Assembly: GCA_904063045.1 (NCBI GenBank)
Contig: CAJFCJ010000002.1
Location: 3,219,891-3,283,890 of the forward strand
Direction of reading: 5' to 3'
DNA from: Dimorphilus gyrociliatus
Lineage: Eukaryota > Annelida > Polychaeta > Dinophilidae
Length of the DNA: 64,000 nucleotides
The notes under the pieces are model-generated. The model saw only the letters and a list, made by a program, of their open reading frames with translations, did no database searches and was not told the origin of the DNA. The stretch's first letter is position 1. Every line of letters begins with the position of its first letter. This document shows, in pieces, positions 38,462 to 52,094 of the stretch. Both the position numbers and the translations under genes were made by a program.

Positions 38462-41400
38462 TTATGTAAACTTTTCCACTTTTGGAACTATCATCGATAT
38501 TCTTCTTCGATCTTCGATTGTTATAGTTTCTTCTATACGAATTTCATTGTCTTTATGCTTTAATTGAACACTATCTGCCAACCATTTTGTTACATAATCT
38601 CTTTCCTTGGATTCATTTAATTTCTTTTTCATTGGTTCAATATCCGGTTTGGATTTTGCGCTGAGCCGTCTTAATCTATTTATGACTTCATTAGATTTGT
38701 TTGCTGATTTTCGTATGAAAATATCAGTAAATCTATTACTACATAGCAGAGCTGATTTGACTGTTTGTCTTTTATAGCTTTCCCATTGGCACTTTTGGAG
38801 GTAACTACTTATAATTGTTCTTTCAGAAGGATACCTAATAAGCAAAATAAACGTATATGCATCTTAACAGACGAAGGAAATTAAAATCTTCACATACGGA
38901 TCATTATCAGCAATCGACTTGACATGATCCACAAGTTGTTCTGACTCATGATTCATCATCTTTTTCCACGTTTCTTTGCGTATTCTGAACATTTTACAAC
39001 CATTACTAACTAGTATTAGACCGCTAGATTTATCTTTGTCCTTCTCAAACAAAGGTTTTATGTCCTGTATAAAAGCATAACTTATAATTGAAGTAATGAA
39101 ATATATTGCTGTTCAATAAACATGGATAAATTTATTATAAATATTTAATAATTTCTCTTTCTTGATTTTAATATGCTTAAAAGTTAAAAGATAAGAATTC
39201 AGACAGAGTTGTAAATATTTTACATTTGCTTATGAATTATTAAAAAAACGTTAAAATTTCTTATCTATATTATACGTTATTAAAAATGAATCAAGTCAAA
39301 GTATACAGTAGTGTGAAGAAAATCAATTCAAGTAAAAAATAACTGTAAAATGGTTTTTAATGTTCGTAAAAGAAACGAACTACACTATCAGTTAATTGAA
39401 CTCTTAGATAATCGATTTCTAATTTTAGTACAGCTCTCTCAAAGTTGATATCTATACTTGTACAGCATATGTGTATATGTATATTATACAACTATATCAC
39501 AAAAATCATAGTCTTATTCAATAAATATATCTACACTTAGAACTTAACGATTATATTAAACTTTTTATACAATTACACCTTTGTTTGTATCCAAAACCAT
39601 TATGCTCTAATGATTTACATGAATATTTTGAACGGAAATGGAATTGAAAAAAATACCAAATTGAACGTTTATATTGTATATACACTTTGTGTTAGGGGAA
39701 AATATCCTAAGGAATAATATTGAATATTGTTTGCACGTTGTTAGTTGCTTTCTCAGAAGTATTGAACGCTCGATACGCCAGGTGTAATAATTTTACCGTG
39801 AGAATTGAAATTAACGGAAAAGTGGGATTTATGTTAACAAAAAACTGACGTATTTCCCCCCTCCTTTCCCCCAGTTTCATGGTACTAATGCTATAAATAA
39901 CATAGAGCTGGCAAAGTGAGGATTTTTTGGGAAAACTTAATAACTAATAATTAATAATTAATAATTTCCCATGTACTCACAAAAGCTTGTTTGCTGTCTA
40001 AATTGCCGATATGCATGAAAACGAATATTCTATCCGGATTGCTTCTCTTTTTCTCTCTCATTAAAGTATTCAATGTAATTATTCCTGATCGATCTTCTTC
40101 CTCAAATTCCTCTTCGCTTTCTTCTTTTATTTCATCTTCCCTAAATCTGAGAACGAGGTTCGATGAGCTTTTGTTTGTATCTTCTTCTTCGTCCAAATCT
40201 CTATATCGAACTTCCATTGCAGCTAATAGTCTTTTCTTTTCAATAGAATCAATCATTCTGTGCTCTTCATTCTCACTAAAGTATTCGTCCCGATCATCAT
40301 CATCCTCAGAGCTAGATATAGTTGAAGTTTTTAAAATTTTCAATTTTCCCTTTAAACCATGATCCTCTCTAACGCTGATTCGTCTATTTCGAACGTCGTG
40401 AACACTAAGACACTTAATTACTTTACACTGCCCCTGAACAAAAATTAACTATAACGTCTTAAATTCAAGAAAGCAAAAAGAATAACCTACAGTCATACAG
40501 ATATAAAACCATTCATCCTTCCAGCTGTCCTTTACCACGACTTTGTTAGTTTTGAACTGTTTAAAAGAAAAATATTATTTAGACTATTATTCATCAGGAA
40601 GCTTGATTGGCAAAATAAAAAGAGTTATTGAAAATTCCGATCTGATTTGCTATTTGACAATCTCTTTTTCACTGATTGAAATTTGTTTGTAATCGTCAAA
40701 TTTAAAAGTATAAAGAAAGTAAAACATCGACAGATAAAAAGGATAGGATTGCAAAAATATATCATGTCTTTTTTTTTATTTATTGAACGCCATTACTCTA
40801 TTCTAAAGGAAATTAATAAATGACTTAAATTATTAACTTTACGTCCTTGACTGCTTTCTCAGTTTGTATACTAATTCAACATATCTTTTGCTATAGTTTA
40901 TCAGTATACGTTTCTCTTACCTGTTGTATTTGAGCATCAAAAGCTAAACTACTCAGTTTGTCAGGAGACCAAAACTTGTTTTGGAAGATGTTTATAGACC
41001 TAATAAATGGGATGAAAGATGCAAAATTAAATTTAGAAGTAAAAAACAAAATAGTTAAACAAGATGAAAGTCACTTTAAAAATCGAAGCTTTTCATCCAA
41101 TTCACGTTCGAATATCCGTGGACAAACTTGCGCAAACACTTCCTTATCGACGACAAACATCTCGCAACTCTCTCGGCACGTTACCGTAGCAGTTCGCCGG
41201 ATATCTTTTAAGAGAGCCAATTCCTGTTAGAATAAAATTTTTTAAAAGAACTTCATAAAACATTTCTTCCTCAATAAATCTCTATTTTTATTATTTAAAC
41301 AAATAAAACGAGTTAGTACAGATAACTCAATGATCCTCTTCTGTTAGAGCCCTCTAGAACAGTCTATAATGGTGTTCAATCGGTTGATTGTATCAGAAAA

Positions 41401-43920
41401 TTAATATACGCATATATTATAGAATAGGCTACCTGTGTTAATATACAGTATATAAATTAAGTAAATTTTTCCTTATCGACAAATTAATATACATCTAAGT
41501 ACTATTCTATCAATCTACACCTTGTTAATCTCTTTAAGTAACATTTACCTTTAACAATATCATTAGCAAAGAATGAATAGCTGTTTTTTTTCACTCCAAC
41601 CGTGTTGTTTTAAAACATTTCCGAGTAAAAATTTGCTTCGTTTATACGAAAAAAAAATTAACAAAAGACTATTCAATTACCCTCTTTTCTTTTTCAGGTA
41701 GGTTATTTTTTTTTTAACAAAAAAAGAGCAAAAAAGAAGTTTTGATTGATGGTAAGTAAGTAAAAAAAAAAATCGATAGCAGTTTGTAGTATAAATAAAA
41801 TGCTAAATCGATTCAATCAAGTTTGATGATTCGTGAAGTTGTTTTTATACTTTAAACTATGTTTCGTTGAAAAGTTTCCATTAAAATAATTAAAGAGAGT
41901 ACATCTTAATGTTAGAATAAAAAATGGATTTGTCCTTATTCAACCCAGGCTATTGTAAATAACACTTGAAAGAGAGAGGATAATACCTCCCTGATTCCCT
42001 TATCTATGCGGTTATTCATAGATATTTAAAAAAAATCGAGTCTAATAAAGCAATTCGGTACATTTCAATTGTTATTAGTACTTTAGGAAGAGAGAATTTC
42101 AGAGTTTTAAATTCAATAAATTTGCAACTTACACCGAATGACTCTCCTCTTTTAAGAACAACTTCTGTTTTATAGAATGTTTGCCCTTTTGAGTTTGTTT
42201 CTTCAACGTTTACGAACACTGAACCGGAGAAGATGAAATAAAAGTTTTGCCCTACGTGACCCCTTCTTAAAATTGTTCTCCCACAATCGACACTGTCAAG
42301 ATAAAGATTGAAATTTATTCCTTCTTATCAGGTAAAAATGAGAAAATATTAAGAAAAGCTCTCTTACCTAAAGTATGTGAACGCTTTACACATGGCCAAT
42401 TGGATAGGCTCAGTAAACTTATCGAAACTTTTTAATCCTCTTAATAGTGCGTGTAATTTCTTACAATCATCATCAGCCCGGTCTAATGGACCTTTAGCCA
42501 TAATCCTCTTTGCCCAGCTGGGTACGGAAGTTTTTATTTGCGCTCGTGAGAAAAGACTAGCGTCAAATCTTCCATAATTTAAATCTCGCTTTCTCCTATG
42601 AAGTTCATTCCATTGCATTTCAACAGCGCTTCTTATACTTTTCGATTCACTTATTATTATCATTGATTTGAGTAATCGATGTATCTAAATAATACAAGTA
42701 TCTTTTATCCTTAAAGGAAAATTTAAAAAGAAGTAATCGTCAAGTTCTCTCTTCATTCAATTCTTTACGATTTGACTATTAATCTATTTCTATTACTAAG
42801 CAATACAAGAAGAAAAACAGAGCGAAGTGGTGGAGAAAAAGAGCTACAAAGAAAGTCTTTCAATTAGTTCAAGAGACATAAAGAATTGTTATAATTATCC
42901 TTTTCTTTTCAATTATCCCTCAATAAAGAGATTTAGTTAATTGCAATATTAATTATATTATATAGTTGGTTGAATTGCCTATTTTACTTGTATTTTACTA
43001 TACTTTCTTTGTGTTTAATTATTATTAATTATCTAGTAATACGAGTTGAAAAATATGAATTTTAATTCGCCCATCTTCAAGAATATATTTAAGTTAATAA
43101 TTAAGTTAATAAAAAGGCTTTGTTCGATTACTAAAAGTTGTATTTCTTAAGAAAATGAATATTTTAATATCTCTTTTTTTTGTAGTTTTACATTTTCGTC
43201 TTCTCTTAGAAAAGAATAGAGAGAAAGGAAGGGAAAACAAAGGGAAAGCGAGAGAGAGAGAGAGAGAGAGAGATAGTTATAAACAAAGAAAAATTTACTA
43301 TTTCAAACACAAGCTATCAGATAAAATAAATAGTAAATATAAAAGAATATTAAGAAAAATATTTCATTATCTCTATTACTGTTTAAAATAAGATACTTTA
43401 CTGATAATCGATGTTTAAATTTATTTTAAAAGCTACCTATTGAAATAATTATAATAATAATACTTAACAAATTAATTTATTAACTTATTTAACAACTCTG
43501 ATTAGTTAAAAGGAATCAGGTTATGTTATACATACAGTATATACTGTATATTTATATTAGTATATTACTGTTTTAACTGTTCAATATAAGTCATTTTTTA
43601 AGGATAAACTTAAAAAAAATAATATCAATGCTATAAAATATAAAACAACAAAGGAATAAGTTATAAAATTCTTTACTTACTAATAATATCTTTCTGACCG
43701 ACATTCTAAATAATTTTGCTAATCTTAGTTTCTCTTCTGAACTGAGAGTTTTAATTTCTTCTACTTTTTTTTCTTCTTTTTCTCCGAATCTTGCAAAGTG
43801 TGGTGCACTTAGACATCTTGACGATCTTTTTGATCTTCGTTTTAATATATCTTTTTTTAGTGTACGTAAGTTTTCCAAATAGAAAGCGCTATGTGGTCTT
43901 ACTGTATATGTTTTTATCAT
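38462..43920 (-). CDS. Protein with two cyclic-nucleotide-binding domains, CNBD2-like
   Basis: Nine exons (minus): 43681-43920, 42368-42684, 42133-42292, 41075-41223, 40921-40999, 40491-40556, 39981-40433, 38898-39064, 38462-38834; phases agree, 667 residues. An N-terminal basic region (KRRSKRSSR) precedes FRMSVRKIL and VPSWAKRIMAKGPLDR, typical of CNBD2-type proteins. The first CNB domain (about 160-275) has GHVGQNFYFIFSG and an intact phosphate-binding cassette, FG-ELALLKDIRRTATV, with Glu240 and Arg249, so cAMP or cGMP binding is expected. The second CNB fold (about 285-515) is interrupted by a long acidic insert (SSSEDDDDRDEYFSENEEH to EEEFEEEDRS) and lacks the cassette. No kinase or channel domain is present. 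Mammalian CNBD2 binds cAMP in sperm; a similar role is inference. The 5' exon is the least certain. Confidence 0.85.
43249..43273. repeat. (GA)n microsatellite in the first intron of the CNBD2-like gene
   Basis: A run of about 12 GA units inside the 996-bp intron 42685-43680, flanked by imperfect AG-rich sequence. Simple repeat. Confidence 0.9.
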
Positions 43921-46900
43921 TCTTAGCGGACGTCGAAAGTTCGAATGGTGTTATAGGCGCCGCTTATCGGCGTAATTCTTATCGACCGAACAGGCTTATC
44001 GAACGCTTTCTACAGAATAAGGAGGAAAGAAAAAAAAAGTATATACTGTATATAGTATTTACTTATATACTAATATATATACTTCTTAAGGGGGCAGTAG
44101 AAAGTACAAGATAGATTAAGAAAACCTAATCTCTTTATACTGAATGAATTGCTACAAAAAATTAATTGTAAACATTAACGAAGCATTCCTAATTGACGCT
44201 TTTTTGTTTATTTTTTTCAGAATGACTTGATAGTTTTAGTAGTTTCGTTGTTCCTTTCAAAACTTTGAAAGCTCTTTTTGCATTTATACTTTTATTTTGT
44301 TATGCACGAATGAGTTTTATTAGTATTTTCTTTTTTTTTTGACAAATTCTATTAAACAAGCTGACTGTACTTTTTTCTACTTTTTTTTTCTATTCCAAAT
44401 TAACAGAGTCTAGTGAATTGAAAAAACAACAACAGCAACAACAGCAAAATCTAAAAAAAATCGATAAAACATGATTTTATGCTTTTATTTACAATTTAAA
44501 TTATATATACTGCAAAACGGTTATCAAAAAGTAATTAAATCTGATTTCCTATGTCTTCAAACATATCTTTCATATATAAAAATGTACATTTGTTGTCATA
44601 ATAATTATTTCTTATCTTTGAACACATGTTAAGATTAGGATAATCAAAGATGGTTCAAAGATACCATGTAAATTTCTATATATACATATAAACTTTTGAT
44701 ATATTGCTTTTTTTATAACTAACAAAGAGAGTTTTTATTATTTTAAATAGAGTAAATAGAATACTTGCACTAGTTAGAATCTATAAAGTATATCATTTTT
44801 TTCACCTAGTGTTTATGGACATTTTACAATTGTTTTAACTATTTATTTAATATTATTTTCTATTTATTTTTAGTTAAATAATTCTAAAGAGATGTCTTAA
44901 AGTAAATAGTTGTTATTGTTAATGATTAAACAATCGATGGTAATTAACGATTATAATAAAAATTAACTTTTTACATTATTTAATTAAAATCATTTTAAGA
45001 AGAAAGGTTAGGTTCAATAATTAAAAGTTGAATGTTCAATATGGGACTGAGGTAAGATAATTATAGTCTTTTTTTTATTTTTTTACTTTTTCAAGGTTAT
45101 TATTATCCATCAATCTGTGGTAATTTATGATATCATTAACAAATCTCTTTTTCAAAATCAAAATTATCTCTATAAAAAATGTTGATGAAAGTTAGAAATT
45201 ACAAGTATACGAAGCTATTTATAAACATTATCACAACTTTTTACTAATTTTATATTCTAGATAGTTTGTTTGTCTTTAAAAGAAAATATTCAAAGTGTTT
45301 TATTCAATTTTAACAAGACTATATAGAAGGGAATCTATTACTTATTATTTACCATGTTTTCGCCTGTTGCTAAGATAATGTTTATAATTTTCTTTAAGAT
45401 TACAAAAGGAAGCTCATGATTCACTTGATTTGGTATAACAAGTTTAATTATCAACAAATCTTCTTATTTTTCCAATAAGTAAATAATAATGATGATAAGT
45501 ATTTATCAACAGCCAAATAAAATAATATTTTATAGTTAAAACAAAATATAACTAGATCTTGTCAAATATTTGTTATTGGTCAAGCTCATATACAGTATAC
45601 TATTTATACTTGGGATTATTTAAAGGATAGATATTCGGTAAGATCTTTCCAACATATTTAGTGGTTTTCTAATTATTTTAATAAAATTTAATAACAATTT
45701 TAAGAAGGATAATAGGATTTATTAAGATTGACAATATCAGAGATTATCTTTAAAATCAACATCTATTTTATATTGAAATTCGTTGTAAAATCAAAAATAT
45801 AGCGATAGAGAATATTAATAGACGAGATCTGATAATTTATCACCACTTGAATCGCTGAAAGAAGCACTTTGACAAATTATAATATATAAGCCCAATAAGA
45901 AATGAGGAAGAATAATTTCTGAGTAGAGATATATCTGTACAAAATACAAAGGAATATTTGTAAAGCATCCCTATCTTTTGTATAGAAAGCGAAGAGAATT
46001 AATTTCTTACCTTATAAACTAAATATTGTTTGCTGGAGAAAAAATTAAGAAAACATTAAATTATGATTATTACATATGATACAATTGATTGACAGAAAAG
46101 AACTATATACTGTGCATAAGAAGATAAGAATCACTTTCAGTATATCACTGAAAAAAAGCTATTATTAAATAACAAGAAGAGACTAAAATTTTAAGTAAGA
46201 TTGACTTATATACGATGGAATTATTAAGAGTAGCAGGGTTACTTATTATAATATAGACACTGTATATACTAATAATATATATATATATATATACTCAAGA
46301 GTCATAGTTAACAGAAAGAAAATGAAAATTCTGATAAGAGAATATTTGAAATCGTTAAAGAGCTTTTTAAATTACTAGATTGATTTTTTCTCTTCTAAAT
46401 ATAACTAATGAATTTGTCTACTTTTAACAAACTACTATTTGTCCTATAATAGTATTATTATACAGTATATTAAACATTCATTATCTTCTCTTAAATGCAG
46501 AAATTATGTCTTCTTAATCGAAAATATAGAAAACTTAATATAATAGCGAAGAAAAACGTATTCTAATTTCTAGCTAATAAATTATAATTCCGAGAATTCA
46601 ATGAAAAAAAGGATTATAAGATAATCCAGTAAAACATGTGATTAGCCACCATCTGTTAAGTTATCAAAACAATTATCAAAGAAAAGTCGATGGATTAACT
46701 GAAAGAATAGAGAAAGCAAATTGAAAAAACAGAAAAGAACAAGATAATACCTTAAATATATGTTAATCCTTTTAATTTGATAGATATTCGTTATTTATCA
46801 TTCAACAATAATTATCCGACATTCTTGACAAGTTAAGAAGATTAATATTTTAAAGAAGAAAAGTTAAAGAAGTAGAAAATTCGGAAATTAATCTATTTTT

Positions 46901-47774
46901 AGAAAATTTCTTCGTTTTTCCATTTAAATGCTTAATTTATAATTTGGGAGGATTGGGGCAAAAAAATCCCCCTCGGTTTCTATTTTTATATATAATGAAT
47001 TACATTTATATTATTCTATTTTGGTACTTTCTCTTCTTTTTAAGAGAAAAGAAACAAACCTTTATTATTTTAAAAGTAATTGCTGTAGAATTTACTTGTT
47101 GATTGCAGTGTAAATTAATAGGCCAATAATAGTAATTAATGATTTTACTAACCCAATTCTTTTCTTTTATAGAAACTAGAGACCGTCTATTTCATTCTTT
47201 CATTAAGGATAATTAATTATATTTTATACCTATGTCTTTTAGTAGGACGTCATCCATTCCATAAGTAGTTTCCTCTCATAATAACGTAGTAACTTACTGT
47301 ACTAGATTTAGTCTAATTCTGACCTAAAACTTTTTTCTAGTACTGGCAGTACAATCAACCTCATGTAATTTGCATTTACGACATTTATGAATCATACAAT
47401 TAGTTAATAAATTGCCATTTTTTTTCATGAAAACTTGCTCAAATATATTCTTAAAAAGTAAATTATATATTCTACTTAAAATATATCATTAAATTTCGTT
47501 TTGTTTCCTAGAAATAGACGATTTAGCCATAACTTATCGTTTTTTCGTCTGCAAAAATAATGGCCTATAGATCACGTGACATAACAAATGATAGTATATA
47601 TTGATCAAATAAGAACAGTTCAAGACATAAACACAAGCGAGTTAACATCAAAACAAAATTGGACTATATTTTAACAATTCTGATATAATTTCCAATGTAA
47701 TTATGAGAATTAATTGATGAAAATTATTTAAATGCATGTATTTGATTTGTAACTATTGCAGATTACGAATAAAA
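43921..47774. other. Intergenic, very AT-rich, no supported gene
   Basis: About 3.9 kb between the CNBD2-like gene and the first P450. It holds several copies of the ACTGTATA motif (44045, 45589, 46259, 46459), many A/T homopolymers and an AT run near 46278-46292. The plus-strand frame 43791-44114 is antisense to a real exon. No RNA gene was recognised. Confidence 0.6.
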
Positions 47775-49460
47775 ATGAGCTCCATAGACTCTTTAGCTGT
47801 AAATTTGATTAGCGAACTGGTCACATATTTCTACCAGCATTATATTTTTGCAACTGTATTGTTCTTAATTACCTATTGGATCTTGGTATGCCTTTTAAAG
47901 CCTAGAAATCTTCCCCCTGGACCCATTAATATCCCTTTTTTCGGTGGCTCATGGATTTTGACATCAAATCCTTATAACGATTTCGAACGCCTATGGAAAA
48001 AGTATGGTAATTTAGTGTCAGTTTACGTTGGAAATAAGTTAGTTTTCAAATTTCTTATCGTTTTACACAATAGTATAGAAATCTCTATTACTTAGATTGA
48101 TGATTTATATATTTTCGAAACGATTGATAAAGGAAGTTTATATATCAAGGGGAGATGATTTTCAGGCAAGAGTTACTGAAGACCTGCCCTTTGAAGATGG
48201 TAAGACTTCACGAATAAAATATATCTGGCAAACTAATACATGTTCTAATTATTAAATAACATTCATAGTTTTATTCCATCAACCATATGGTGAAGCGTGG
48301 AAAAAATCTAAAAAAGTGATTGTTCAATTGCATAAGAAATTTATTATGAACAACATCGAAAATGAAGCTCTGAAATCTTTAGAAGATTTATCCTGGGAAT
48401 TGCAACAAACTCAGTCAAAATTGGTTAATCCAAAAAATCTGTTGAGACAATTTCATACTCAGATAATATTTTCATTATATTTTAATGAAAGAAAACCAAT
48501 AGATGATACTGAATTGAAAGAAGTTGGTAGTCTTATGAGTCAAGTATATACTGCAACAAGCGTTCATTACAATAGCTGGGTACTCTTTGTGCCATTTTCA
48601 TCGCTAATTTTTAGAAGGGCTCTTAACAAACCGAGCGTTGTTGTTTCAAAGTTAAGAAGACATTATGAAGTTCGTTATGAAGAACGACTATCAAGAATTG
48701 AGGGGAAAAATCCATCGGAAGCAAGTGACATCATGGAAGCCCTTATGATTGAACTTGGTGATTTAACAAAAATACAAATAATTGATACAATGATTATACT
48801 CTCAATTGACGCTATTCATTCTCAAACTATTGCCTTGCAAACCTGTTTACTATATTTGGCTTATTATCCAAAGCTTCAAGGAGAAATTCATGATTTATTA
48901 GATAAATCTACAGATAATCAACCTCCAAACCTTACCCATCGTCAAGACTTAGTTTTGATTGACGCACTATATTTGGAAACTCTTAGAACAGACGACATTT
49001 TAAGCGAAAGTTCTAGTCATCGACCTATTAAAGATACAACACTAGAAGGTTACAATATACCTAAAAATGCTATTTTAGTACCAGTTTCTTCCAGCATTCA
49101 TTTTGACGATGGAATTTATCCGAATAGCGAGAAATTTGATCCAAAAAGATTTATTAAAGATGGTAAATTGTCTTTTAAGAGAGATGAATATTTATCATTC
49201 GGAATAGGTTAATATTTATTTATTTATCAATAGTATTTTCATTAAATAATTACTTTTAAATATATTTTTCAGGTCCTAGATCGTGTACCGGTGAACAATT
49301 TTCAAGAACAGTAGTATTTCTAACTATTGCAAGATTACTACATCAATTTCGAATAAGTTTATCAATGAAAGATTATTTTAATGAAAAGCAATTGAAAACG
49401 ACAGAATATTTTGATAATTCTCTCTTAGATGTTAGTCTAGTTTTCAGTCCGAGGAGATAG
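47775..49460 (+). CDS. Cytochrome P450, CYP2-type, copy 1
   Basis: Heme-thiolate mono-oxygenase of the ER membrane. Exons 47775-48037, 48096-48199, 48269-49207, 49273-49460; 497 residues, full length. N-terminal anchor at about 25-45, then the proline hinge LPPGPINIPFFGG. K-helix ExxR is ETLR (359-362), the PERF-like motif is FDPKRF (412-417), and the heme loop is FGIGPRSCTG with Cys440. Unusual: the I-helix reads IDAIHSQT (302-309) where A-G-x-x/D/E-T is expected, and the C-helix heme-propionate motif is WKKSK, not WxxxR. The protein may have altered catalysis. Exons 1 and 2 have exactly the same lengths (263 and 104 bp) and phases as in the copy at 52095. The CYP2 assignment rests on the hinge and C-terminal motifs; the substrate is unknown. 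Confidence 0.92.
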
Positions 49461-52094
49461 AATATGAAAACAAACACTTGAAAACTATATTCTACATTAT
49501 GTTTTCCCTTTGAATATACTGTATTTTTGTTTGTTACTTTTTGTATAGTAATCATGATATTTATGATTTGTGGATGAAAATGGGTATTAACATAAACAAT
49601 ACTATTTGTACATCTGCATTTTTGTAGTGAGACTAACCATGATGGCATATTTAGTTTTTCTTTAAATTCTGTACTGAATAAAACCCGACTATTCCAATCG
49701 TATATTGTAACTATACTTTGTATAGAAAAAAAAGGCAATTACCTTTCGCTCTGTTTATAATTGAATTATTCTCCATTGAATATTTATTCATTTACTGTAA
49801 TTGTGAATTTCTTCCTTTCTTTATCTTTTTCCACTTTTGTATTAAATTTAATAAAATTAACAAGACATTTAAATTACTAATTCTTTTTCCTATAAATTTA
49901 AGAAATTGGAAATTCTTATTTTTACTAGTCTTGTTATAAGCGTAGAAAACTGATTATCGATAACTGTGGTAGCATTAAATTTTCTCTAGCTTGATTTAAC
50001 AAGTCTTAATATATTCTCCATTCTCTAAATAAATGAAATTTACTCCGTTTCTACCCTCAGGTTAAGGAGCCAACTCCGGTGTTAACTTTAAGATTAGGTA
50101 ACCGTCCCACTTCTAGGACATGTTTCCAACTGTACACATAAAACTTTGCATCGGCTAATACTTTCCTACTGTCTCTCTAGTTGCAATTATTTTTTATCAA
50201 ACTTTGTCAGCCCTTCAATTTACAAATTGATTGTTTTGTTGACTAGAATAGTTGAAGTCCTTCCAGCTTAATCAGTGAAGCTTAATTTTGTCTAGGCAAT
50301 TTTCCAAATAGCGTTTACTATTCTCTATTAAATATTGAATAGAAAATTAGCCAACGTTTGCTGATGTAATTTTTCTGAAAAATAATTCGTTAACTAAAAA
50401 GAGAAATGCTTAATTCCGTTGAAAGTTTATAAAATATTCATTTGAAATTCTAAAAAGTTGCTTTATTATGAATAAAACTAATCGTTTGGAACAGAATTTC
50501 AACATATTAATTTATGAAATTCTGCTGTCAGAAAACATTAGAATTTATTTATTAAATGTTATTTGAAATTGATGGAATAGGATACACACAAAGAAGATAG
50601 AGAAACAAAATAAACGGAGAAATTGTAAAATAAAAAGCGAAATGTAAGAGATAACAAAATTAATAAGATAGAAAATATCTATCAACTTTTGCTTCTAATC
50701 AAATGAAAGCTTAACAATCATCTGATGAGGAGAAGCAATTTAACAGAAACCTTTTTCTTTGCTTTCCTCTTCTTTCTTCAGCATGTCATAGAACAGGGAA
50801 GATTACTACTTTTGCGTAATATACATGTGTGCCAATTTTTATAGACTAGGAGATGATAAAAGAGAATGTAATGATTGACATAAAACTCTCTGGTATCATG
50901 CAGACTAATCTAAACTAATTAGATCAAGTAATAGGCTACCTAAATCATGTCACTTAAATTTTCCCTACATGGTATCTTTTTATAATAAATTCATCATATT
51001 TTTCATTCTAGATATCTCAATGTCAATTTAAACCAACTATTAATCGTAAAAACCGTGTTTTTTTCTTTAGCAGGACAACTTATCTAGGAGTATGTTTTTT
51101 TTCGCCCTTTAAACGAGCAACTTCGTCTCATTCGCCTTTCAGACTTCCTTTCTAACAAAAATCATAATTAATTTTCTCAATATTGTCAAAGCGTTCGTTA
51201 AAATTTCCTTATTTAATATGTTATGTCCTTTTTTTTATAAAAAAACAATGCGAAACGTAAGGAACAGGAAATTATGTCAACATTTAAGTAGATTTGTAGA
51301 AGTAAATTGAATGTATAATCTTATATTGTAGCTAGTTTTAGGGTACAAAAATTATTATGCTACTTAGACTGGCTACCAGATAAAAATGCACTAAAGTCTG
51401 TAGATTTTGGTATTGATGCTCTCTGAAATCATATAATATGTCTCCCCCCTGCAGGTATCTTCGTATTTGAATAGAGAGATGACCTCACTATAAACGAATG
51501 CACATCGATATTAAAGAGAGATTGATAAGAAAAATAGACGATTTAAGAAAATTTACATAAACCGCTTAAAGGTAATCTTTAAATAAAAACATTTTTAAAG
51601 TTCGGTAAGGATAACAGCGACATAATTAATAAGAATAGTATACATTAAGGAGATGATCGCCTCAATATTATGGATTTATGGTAGGAAAAACCGTCCCCAT
51701 ATTCAAATTAGTACTTGCATATGTAAATTTTATCGACATTACCAAAAGAAAAATATAAAACAATTGGAAAGTCAGATTAAAATAAATTTGCATTAAGTAA
51801 GCAAAAGTGAAAAACGAAATTACCATTAAAAGGGCTGTTCTTTCGATAAATTATTCTACTAACCGACCCTAGTAGCGTGATATTAATACGTATACGTCTT
51901 AGATTTCAATAAGAGAATTAATTGAACTCCGTTAGAAAACGTTACTATTTTTTCATTTTATTTAATTCTTTACTTAATATCTAGTTAGTTATGTGATTTC
52001 TATAATTTAAATATTTTATTGATAAATGTCTAAATGTAATAAATTAGATTCTAACTGAAAACAAAAGACATTTTTCCCATTATTTATTTCATAG
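49461..52094. other. Spacer between the P450 genes, no supported gene
   Basis: About 2.6 kb, AT-rich. AATAAA-type signals after 49670 could end copy 1. The frames at 49373-49738 (minus, antisense to copy 1) and 49718-49939 (plus) have no support. I did not find P450 remnants here. Confidence 0.55.

Noticed and set aside
40958-41230. Plus-strand open frame of 90 codons
   Set aside because: It is antisense to two phase-consistent exons encoding the CNB cassette on the minus strand.
43791-44114. Plus-strand open frame of 107 codons
   Set aside because: It overlaps, in antisense, the first exon of the CNBD2-like gene, and its composition is low complexity.
49373-49738. Minus-strand open frame of 121 codons
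   Set aside because: It is antisense to the heme-loop exon and 3' region of P450 copy 1, with no recognised features.
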